From: Actinomycetes bacterium
GTDB taxonomy: Bacteria; Actinomycetota; CALGFH01
Assembly (NCBI GenBank): GCA_030146615.1
Contig: JASLBL010000514.1
Span: 1-34,081 of the forward strand
DNA: 34,081 nucleotides
Reading direction: 5' to 3'
The translations under genes and the position numbers were made by a program. The notes beneath the pieces were generated by a model. It saw only the letters and a program-made list of their open reading frames with translations. It did no database searches and was not told the origin of the DNA. Positions 22,677 to 28,692 of this stretch are shown in pieces; the first letter of the stretch is position 1; each line of letters starts with the position of its first letter.

Positions 22677-24494
22677 ATGGCGGACCGGTTCCCCAGCCCC
22701 TTCGAGATCGAGACCCCGGCCGGGGCCGAGGGGTGGCAGGAGCTGTACACCTACTCGCTGCCGTTCTCGACCGACCGGCGCGAGTACGAGGACTCCATGT
22801 TCTGGTTCCAGGACGGGGTCCACTGGCCGGAGGTCATGAGCCCCTGGGACGCCACCTTCTACGAGTTCGCCCTGGCCTCCCTGTCCCAGTACAACACCCG
22901 CCACTACCTGATCCCGCCGGCCCTCGGGGTCGACTACCGGGTCCTCAACGGCTACGCCTACCTGTCCCCCGTCGGGGTCGCCGACCCGGCCGAGATCGAG
23001 GCCCGGGTCCCCCACTTCCTGGAGCGGGCCGGCTTCTACTTCCAGAACTGGGCGACGCTGTACGAGCAGTGGATGGGCAAGATCCGCGGGCTCATCGGCG
23101 AGATGGAGGCCCTCAGCTTCGAGCCCCTGCCCGACAAGGAGGACCTGGCCGTGGTCACCGAGGGCCGCGGCATGGGCTCGGGGTTCGAGCTCCAGCGCAG
23201 CTACCACCGGCTGGTCGACCTGGCCCTGCAGCTGTGGCAGTACCACTTCGAGTTCCTCAACCTCGGGTACGCCGCCTACCTGGACTTCTTCGGCTTCTGC
23301 AAGCAGGCCTTCCCCAGCATCCCCGACCTGGCCATCGCCAAGATGGTCGCCGGGGTCGAGGTCGACCTCTTCCAGCCCGACGAGGAGCTGAAGAAGCTGG
23401 CCCGGCTGGCCGTGGACAGCCGGGTCGAGGGCGCCTTCGAGCAGCCGTCGGCGGCCGCGGTGATCGAGGCCCTGCGGGCCAGCGACGCCGGCCAGGCCTG
23501 GCTGTCGCAGTGGGAGGCGTCGGCCCAGCCGTGGTTCAACTTCTCGTCCGGGAGCGGCTTCTACCACACCGACGAGGTCTGGCTGGAGCACCTGGAGATC
23601 CCCTTCGGGTTCGTCCGCGACTACATCGCCAAGCTCCGCGACGGGGTCGACATCGGCCGGCCGATCGAGGCCATCCGGTCCGAGCGCGACCGGATCGTCG
23701 CCGAGTACGCAGAGCTGCTGGCCACCGACGAGGACCGGGCCGCCTTCGAGCAGAAGCTCGGCCTGGCCAGGGTGGTGTTCCCCTATGTCGAGAACCACAA
23801 CTTCTACGTCGAGCACTGGAGCCACTCGGTGCTCTGGCGCAAGATGCGCCAGCTCGGCGGCGTCCTGGCCAAGGAGGGGTTCTTCGGGGCTGACGACGAC
23901 ATCTTCCTGCTCAAGCGGGACGAGGTCCCCGAGGCCCTGTGGGACTACTACAGCGCCTGGGCGGTCGGGGTGAAGCCCCGGGGCCCGGCCTACTGGGGCC
24001 GGGAGCTGGAGCGGCGCCGGGGCATCCTGACCGCGCTGCGGTCCTGGTCGCCGCCGCCCGCCCTGGGCCGGCCGCCCGAGGTCGTGACCGAGCCGTTCAC
24101 CATCATGCTCTGGGGCATCACCGGCGAGAGCGTCAAGCAGTGGCTGGGGGCCGGCGACGGCGGCGGCGACGGCGGCCTCAAGGGCTTCGCCGCCTCCCCG
24201 GGGGTGGCCGAGGGCCCGGCCCGGGTGATCTTCTCGGCCGACCAGATCGGCGAGGTCGAGGCGGGCGAGATCCTGGTCGCGCCCCTGACCGCCCCGAGCT
24301 GGGCGCCGATCTTCGGCAAGATCGGGGCCACCGTCACCGACGTCGGCGGGATGATGGCCCACGCCGCCATCGTCTGCCGCGAGTACGGCCTGCCCGCCGT
24401 CACCGGCACCGCCTTCGGGACCAAGACCATCAAGACCGGCCAGCGGATCCGCGTCGACGGCAACCAGGGCACCGTCACCATCCTGGAGCAGTAG
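22677..24494 (+). CDS. PEP-utilising phosphohistidine subunit (phenylphosphate synthase PpsA-like), copy 1
   Basis: This 605-residue protein has a large helical N-terminal region (about 1-500) and, at the C-terminus, the swivelling phosphohistidine domain of PEP-utilising enzymes (about 505-605). The catalytic histidine is His562 in DVGGMMAHAAIVCREYG. From memory, the Thauera PpsA subunit has the same size and a phosphorylated His near residue 569. It should receive phosphate from the ATP-grasp subunit encoded upstream and pass it to a phenol. Start ATG 22677 has an AAAGGA site; 28 bases separate it from the PpsB-like gene. A paralogue is at 28693-30567 next to the shell genes. The same subunit architecture is known, from memory, in p-cresol phosphorylation of Corynebacterium (CreH/CreI), an aerobic precedent. 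Confidence 0.87.
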   Translation: MADRFPSPFEIETPAGAEGWQELYTYSLPFSTDRREYEDSMFWFQDGVHWPEVMSPWDATFYEFALASLSQYNTRHYLIPPALGVDYRVLNGYAYLSPVGVADPAEIEARVPHFLERAGFYFQNWATLYEQWMGKIRGLIGEMEALSFEPLPDKEDLAVVTEGRGMGSGFELQRSYHRLVDLALQLWQYHFEFLNLGYAAYLDFFGFCKQAFPSIPDLAIAKMVAGVEVDLFQPDEELKKLARLAVDSRVEGAFEQPSAAAVIEALRASDAGQAWLSQWEASAQPWFNFSSGSGFYHTDEVWLEHLEIPFGFVRDYIAKLRDGVDIGRPIEAIRSERDRIVAEYAELLATDEDRAAFEQKLGLARVVFPYVENHNFYVEHWSHSVLWRKMRQLGGVLAKEGFFGADDDIFLLKRDEVPEALWDYYSAWAVGVKPRGPAYWGRELERRRGILTALRSWSPPPALGRPPEVVTEPFTIMLWGITGESVKQWLGAGDGGGDGGLKGFAASPGVAEGPARVIFSADQIGEVEAGEILVAPLTAPSWAPIFGKIGATVTDVGGMMAHAAIVCREYGLPAVTGTAFGTKTIKTGQRIRVDGNQGTVTILEQ

Positions 24495-24504
24495 GAGGCC
24501 ACCC

Positions 24505-25755
24505 ATGCTGACCGCCGAGCAGAACGCCGAGCTCACCCGGGTCGGCCCGGGCACGCCCATGGGCGAGCTTCTGCGCCGCTACTGGTACCCGGTGGCCTTC
24601 ACCCGCCAGCTGGAGGAGTTCCCGGTCAAGCGGGTGCGGCTGCTCGGCGAGGACTGGGCCCTGTACCGGACCCCGGACGGGTCCTACGGGGTGGTCGAGG
24701 AGCAGTGCCCGCACCGCCGGGCCTCGCTGGCCTACGGGGTGGTGGAGCCCGAGGGCATCCGCTGCGGCTACCACGGCTGGCTGTTCGGCCGCGACGGCAC
24801 CTGCCTGGACCAGCCGGCCGAGCTCGACAAGACCTCGTTCAAGGACCGGGTCCGGGCCCGGGCCGGCCGGGCCGAGGAGCTGGGCGGCATGGTCTGGGTC
24901 TACGTGGGCCCGGAGCCGGCCCCGCTGCTGCCCCGCTACGACGTCTACGTGATGCAGGGGGTGCGCGACTTCGGCCACGCCCTGCTGCCCTGCAACTGGC
25001 TGCAGATCATGGAGAACGCCGTCGACCCCCACCATGTGGAGTGGCTGCACGGCCGCTACTTCGAGTTCCTCGGCAGCCGGATGGGATTCGAGGCCCCCAA
25101 GTCGTTCCAGCGCCGCCACGTCAAGGTCGCCTTCGACGAGTTCGACCACGGCATCATCAAGCGCCGCCTGCTCGAGGGCCACAGCGAGGACGACGACGAC
25201 TGGGCCGTCGGGCACCCGATGGTCTTCCCCTACTGCATGCGGGTCGGCGGGGCCGGCATCGAGCAGATGCAGATCCGGGTCCCGGTCGACGACACCACCA
25301 CCTGGTTCGTGCTCTACACGGTGCACGCCCCCGACGGCGCCCCGCCCCCGGCCCAGGTGGCCATCCCCGACTACGAGCTGCCCTGGCGCGACCAGCACGG
25401 CAACCACATCGTCGACTACGTCGAGGGCCAGGACATCATGGCCTGGGTCACCCAGGGCCCGATCACCGACCGGACGGTCGAGCACCTGGGCAAGTCCGAC
25501 GTCGGCATCGCCATGCTCCGCAAGCAGTTCAAGCAGCAGCTGGCCGCGGTCGCCGCCGGCCGCGACCCGATCGCCGTGGTCCGCGACCCGGCCGCGAACG
25601 ACCGCATCGACCTGCCGTGTGAGAAGAACAAGTTCGGCGCCGGAGCCGACTTCGCCCTCCAGTGGATGAACCTCGGCTTCACCCGCTACTCGCCTCAGCT
25701 GGAGGACCTGCTCAAGCTCCACACCGAGGCGGCCAAGGTCCGGGCCAATGCCTGA
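24505..25755 (+). CDS. Rieske non-heme iron oxygenase, alpha subunit
   Basis: This 416-residue oxygenase has an N-terminal Rieske domain with Cys68-x-His70 and Cys87-x2-His90 (QCPHRRASL, RCGYHGWLF). The catalytic domain has the mononuclear iron motif Asp174-x2-His177-x4-His182 in NAVDPHHVEWLHGRY. It looks like the single-subunit (VanA/phthalate-oxygenase-like) class. It follows the PpsA-like gene by 10 bases with a GGAGGCC site, so it probably acts on the phosphorylated product, forming a diol or catechol precursor or demethylating an ether. The Rieske ferredoxin at 12621-13097 is the likely electron donor; no reductase gene is in the window. The 3' end overlaps the zinc-ribbon gene by 8 bases. 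Confidence 0.92.
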   Translation: MLTAEQNAELTRVGPGTPMGELLRRYWYPVAFTRQLEEFPVKRVRLLGEDWALYRTPDGSYGVVEEQCPHRRASLAYGVVEPEGIRCGYHGWLFGRDGTCLDQPAELDKTSFKDRVRARAGRAEELGGMVWVYVGPEPAPLLPRYDVYVMQGVRDFGHALLPCNWLQIMENAVDPHHVEWLHGRYFEFLGSRMGFEAPKSFQRRHVKVAFDEFDHGIIKRRLLEGHSEDDDDWAVGHPMVFPYCMRVGGAGIEQMQIRVPVDDTTTWFVLYTVHAPDGAPPPAQVAIPDYELPWRDQHGNHIVDYVEGQDIMAWVTQGPITDRTVEHLGKSDVGIAMLRKQFKQQLAAVAAGRDPIAVVRDPAANDRIDLPCEKNKFGAGADFALQWMNLGFTRYSPQLEDLLKLHTEAAKVRANA

Positions 25756-26011
25756 GGCAGAGGTCCTGCCCGAGGACCCGCACCCGCTGCCCCCGCCGAC
25801 GGCCACCTTTGCCCGCGACGCCGAGCGGCACCTGCTGGACGCACCCCGGCACTGCCCCCGCTGCGGCGCCGCCATCGGCGGCCCCGGCGGCCTGGTGGTC
25901 GAGTGGTGGGCCGCCGAGGACCGCGTCTTCTACTGCTGGTGCCGCTCCTGCGACTGGACCGGCACCGTGGTCCAGGTCGACCGCCACATCGGCCACGAGG
26001 CCACCGAGTAG
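25748..26011 (+). CDS. Small zinc-ribbon-like protein, function unknown
   Basis: This 87-residue protein has two cysteine knuckles, CPRCG at about 37-41 and CWCRSC at about 62-67. Together they are likely to bind Zn, or Fe as in rubredoxin. The central segment is aromatic (EWWAAEDRVFYCWC). It is the last gene of the rightward operon and overlaps the Rieske oxygenase stop by 8 bases, so co-expression with the oxygenase is likely. It might be an assembly or electron-transfer accessory. No family is recognised. Confidence 0.7.
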   Translation: MPEAEVLPEDPHPLPPPTATFARDAERHLLDAPRHCPRCGAAIGGPGGLVVEWWAAEDRVFYCWCRSCDWTGTVVQVDRHIGHEATE

Positions 26012-26012
26012 C

Positions 26013-26033
26013 CCGGCCGCAGCGCCCGGCCGG
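26013..26033 (+). terminator. Terminator-like hairpin after the rightward aromatic operon
   Basis: CCGGCCG (26013-26019) and CGGCCGG (26027-26033) form a 7-bp stem with a 7-base loop, directly after the zinc-ribbon stop codon. There is no T-run. Confidence 0.45.
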
Positions 26034-26061
26034 CCGTAACGATCCCGGGACGGTCGGCCCC

Positions 26062-26067
26062 TAGCCT
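26062..26067 (+). promoter_or_regulatory. Candidate -10 of a leaderless transcript
   Basis: TAGCCT lies 6 bases before ATG 26074 and no ribosome binding site is present. This matches the TAnnnT-plus-short-spacer layout of actinobacterial leaderless genes. No convincing -35 was seen. Confidence 0.4.
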
Positions 26068-26073
26068 GTGTCC

Positions 26074-27270
26074 ATGCGTGTGCGCTCGACTCGGGTGGCC
26101 TGGGGCGTGCTGGCGGTGTTCGCCGTCGGCTACCTGGCCGTCCCGCTGTCGTTCGCCAACGGTAACGTCCAGCGCGAGCCCGGCTTCTACCTGGCCCTGG
26201 TGCTGGCGTTCACGGCCTTCATGGTGGTGGGGGCGGTGATCGTCGCCCACCGCCCCGGCAACGCCGTGGGCTGGATCTTCTCGGCCATCGGGCTGCTGTC
26301 CTCGGCCGGCGTGCTGACCATGGAGTACGCCGAGTACGCCCTCGTCACCCGCCAAGGGTCGCTGCCCGGGGCGGCCCTGGCCGCCTGGTTCTCCTGGTGG
26401 TGGCTGCCCATCCTGGGCCTGATCTTCGTCTTCACCCTGCTGCTGTTCCCGACCGGCCGGCTGCCGTCGCCGCGCTGGCGGCCGGTGGCGGTGGCCGGAG
26501 GACTGGCCATCGCCGCCGTGACCGTCCTGGGGGCGGTGCAGCCGACCCTGAAGCTGCAGAACGAGGAGGTCTACCTGCCCAACCCGGTCGGGGTGGCCGG
26601 CGCCCCCGACCCGGAGACGGGCGCCCTCGGGGCGGTGGTGCTCGGGGTCCTCGGCGCCTGCATGGTGGCCTCGGTCGTCTCGGTGGTCCTGCGCTTCCGC
26701 CGCTCCCAGGGGGTGGAGCGCCAGCAGCTCAAGTGGTTCACCTACGCGGCCGCCCTGATGCTGCTGGCCCAACTGGTCACCATGACCGTCCTCCCGGAGG
26801 GGGTGGTCAGCGATGTGCTGTTCGGGCTGTCGATCGCCTTCGTCCCGATCGCCGCCGGCGTGGCCATCCTCCGCTACCGGCTCTACGACATCGACCGGCT
26901 GATCAACCGGACCCTGGTCTACGCGGCCGTGACCGCCGTCCTCGGCGCCGTCTACGCCGGGCTGGTGCTGGCCCTGGGCTGGCTGTTCGGCGGGGTCGGC
27001 GGGGAGCTGCCGAGCTGGGCCGTTGCCTGGGCCACCCTGGCCGTGGCCGCCCTGTTCCAGCCGGCCCGCCGCCGGGTGCAGGCGCTGGTGGACCGGCGTT
27101 TCAACCGCCGCCGCTACGATGCGGCCCGGACCGTCGAGGCGTTCAGCGCCCGGCTGCGGGACCAGATCGACCTGGACACGCTCTCGGCCGAGCTGCTGGC
27201 CGGGGTCGAGCAGACGGTGGAGCCGACCACGGTGTCGCTGTGGCTACGGCCGTCGGCCGCCCGGCCCTGA
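26074..27270 (+). CDS. Multi-pass membrane protein resembling a sensor-kinase input region
   Basis: This 398-residue protein has about eight hydrophobic segments between residues 8 and 330 (for example AWGVLAVFAVGYLAVPLSF, LPILGLIFVFTLLLF, LVYAAVTAVLGAVYAGLVLAL). They are followed by a cytoplasmic tail with FQPARRRVQALVDRRFNRRRYD and RLRDQIDLDTLSAELLAGVEQ. The RYRLYDIDRLINRTLVY and RRRYDAARTVEAF segments are typical of the membrane input part of actinobacterial sensor histidine kinases. The GAF/kinase domain that usually follows is absent; the protein stops where it should begin. It may be a kinase-less sensor or a truncated gene. Its last 27 bases overlap the convergent RidA gene. Confidence 0.8.
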   Translation: MRVRSTRVAWGVLAVFAVGYLAVPLSFANGNVQREPGFYLALVLAFTAFMVVGAVIVAHRPGNAVGWIFSAIGLLSSAGVLTMEYAEYALVTRQGSLPGAALAAWFSWWWLPILGLIFVFTLLLFPTGRLPSPRWRPVAVAGGLAIAAVTVLGAVQPTLKLQNEEVYLPNPVGVAGAPDPETGALGAVVLGVLGACMVASVVSVVLRFRRSQGVERQQLKWFTYAAALMLLAQLVTMTVLPEGVVSDVLFGLSIAFVPIAAGVAILRYRLYDIDRLINRTLVYAAVTAVLGAVYAGLVLALGWLFGGVGGELPSWAVAWATLAVAALFQPARRRVQALVDRRFNRRRYDAARTVEAFSARLRDQIDLDTLSAELLAGVEQTVEPTTVSLWLRPSAARP

Positions 27271-27819
27271 CCCGCCCGGCGGACGCGCCTCCACGACGGC
27301 CTCGACCTCGACCGCGAACCCGAGCGGCAGGGCGGCCACCCCGACCGCCGTGCGGGCGTGCCGGCCCCGGTCGCCGAACAGCTCGACCAGCAGGGCCGAG
27401 GCGCCGTCGACCACCGCCGGGACCTCCCCGAACCCGGGCACGCAGGCCACGAACCCGGTGACCTTGACCACCCTGGCCACCTGGTCGAGGGAGCCGAGGG
27501 CGTCGCGGGTCTGGGCGAGCAGGTTCATGGCGCAGTCGCGGGCGGCCGCCCGGCCCTGCTCGACCGTCAGGTCCAGGCCGAGACGGCCGGTCCAGCCGTC
27601 GGCCCCCTGCCCGGCCAGGAAGAGCAGGTCGCCGGAGCGGACCCAGCCCTCGTACAGCCCGGCCTTGGGCCGCAGCGCCGGCAGCTCCAGCCCCAGCTCG
27701 GCCAGCCGTCGTTCGGGACCCGGGTCGCTCTGGTGCCGCCTGGGCCGTCGTTCCCGGCCGGGGTCCCCCTGAGGCCCCCCGGGCCGGGGTGGCACGGCGA
27801 ACACCCGGCCTCGGCTCAT
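27244..27819 (-). CDS. RidA/YjgF-family protein (candidate 2-aminomuconate deaminase or enamine deaminase)
   Basis: The RidA-like core spans about 38-185 (RLAELGLELPAL, LFLAGQGADGW, RHARTAVGVAALPLGFAVEVEAV) and keeps the Arg (HARTAV) used in enamine/imine hydrolysis. RidA-family proteins include 2-aminomuconate deaminase (AmnD). Linkage to AmnA/AmnB-like genes makes that role attractive, though the sequence is closer to the longer UK114-like subgroup and could be a generic enamine scavenger. Start ATG 27819 overlaps the HAD stop (ATGA). The first 35 residues are extra: a terminal GRVFAV motif followed by a Pro/Gly/Arg-rich linker. This motif also occurs at the end of the HAD protein and near the start of the AmnB-like protein. 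Confidence 0.82.
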   Translation of the reverse strand: MSRGRVFAVPPRPGGPQGDPGRERRPRRHQSDPGPERRLAELGLELPALRPKAGLYEGWVRSGDLLFLAGQGADGWTGRLGLDLTVEQGRAAARDCAMNLLAQTRDALGSLDQVARVVKVTGFVACVPGFGEVPAVVDGASALLVELFGDRGRHARTAVGVAALPLGFAVEVEAVVEARPPGGSGPGGRRP

Positions 27820-28679
27820 CGGACGCTGAACACCCGGCCGGGCCCGGGCGGCGGCGGTCCCGGGTCGAGACCCAGTCGCGCCAGCAGCGCGGCGACCGAG
27901 GCACCCGGGTCGCGGACCTCGAACAGCAGCGTCTGCATGCCCACGGCGGCGGCCCCGTCCAGGTTCACGGCCAGGTCGTCCACGAACAGGCACCGCTCCG
28001 GCGCCTCCCCGATCTCGGCCGCGCACCGCCGGAACGCCTCCGGGTCGGGCTTGAGCACCCCCAGCCGGGCCGCCTCGACCACCTGGTCGAACCCGGCCAG
28101 CTCCGGGAACCGCCCCGGCCAGTCGGGCCCGAACCAGTGGGTCATGTCGTTGGTGAACGCCACCAGCCGCACCCGCCCGGCCAGCGCCGCCATCGCCCGC
28201 CGGACCTCCCCCCGCACTCGCGAGCAGGCCCGCCACAGCGCCCCCACGTCCAGATCCGGCCGCCGCTCGGCCAGCCGGGCCCAGTAGTCCCGCTCGGGCA
28301 GCTCCCCGCGCTCGACGGCCGCGTACTCGGCCTCTCCCCGGAACGGCCCCCCGGGGAACCCCGCCACGGCCACCGACTCGAACAGGGTCGGGATCACCAC
28401 CCCGCCCATGTCCAGCACCACGGCGGCCGGCACCTGCCGTACCCCCCGGGCCCCGGCCGCCCGCCACACGGCCCGCCGCCGCCGCACCACCCAGTCGTCG
28501 GGGTCGACCGGGGCCGCCGCCGGCCCGGAGCCCGGTTCGAGGGCGCACACCTCACCCTCGACCCCGGTTACGGGGGCCCCATCCGGGAGGGTAACCGACC
28601 GGGGAGGAGCGGTGACCTCCCTGTCCACAGGCCCCCGGCCCCTCCCCGACCCCGGCTCCGCCCGCGCCTCGCCGTCCAC
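27816..28679 (-). CDS. HAD-superfamily hydrolase with long N-terminal extension
   Basis: The HAD domain (about residues 85-275) has motif I VVLDMGGVV (nucleophile Asp90), motif II FTND, motif III VLKPDPEAF and motif IV LFVDDLAVN. As in its paralogue at 11968-12624, the second Asp of DxD is Gly. Both may share a pathway role such as dephosphorylation, but the missing acid makes this uncertain. With GTG 28679 (14 bases after the PpsA-like stop) there is an unusual extension of about 80 residues; part coincides with a dispersed repeat, so the real start could be internal. The C-terminus is a Pro/Gly linker ending in GRVFSVR, similar to the N-terminus of the next gene product. Confidence 0.8.
   Translation of the reverse strand: MDGEARAEPGSGRGRGPVDREVTAPPRSVTLPDGAPVTGVEGEVCALEPGSGPAAAPVDPDDWVVRRRRAVWRAAGARGVRQVPAAVVLDMGGVVIPTLFESVAVAGFPGGPFRGEAEYAAVERGELPERDYWARLAERRPDLDVGALWRACSRVRGEVRRAMAALAGRVRLVAFTNDMTHWFGPDWPGRFPELAGFDQVVEAARLGVLKPDPEAFRRCAAEIGEAPERCLFVDDLAVNLDGAAAVGMQTLLFEVRDPGASVAALLARLGLDPGPPPPGPGRVFSVR
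28582..28618. repeat. GC-rich dispersed repeat, copy B
   Basis: GGGAGGGTAACCGACCGGGG and flanking bases match the segment at 17831-17873 closely. It lies in the region encoding the N-terminal extension of the HAD protein. Confidence 0.45.
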
Positions 28680-28692
28680 AGCCCCCCGGCCC

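Noticed and set aside
21560..24494. A split PEP synthase for gluconeogenesis
   Set aside because: Neither subunit contains the PEP/pyruvate-binding barrel that completes PEP synthase or pyruvate phosphate dikinase. The sizes and split match phenylphosphate synthase, and the neighbours are aromatic catabolic genes.
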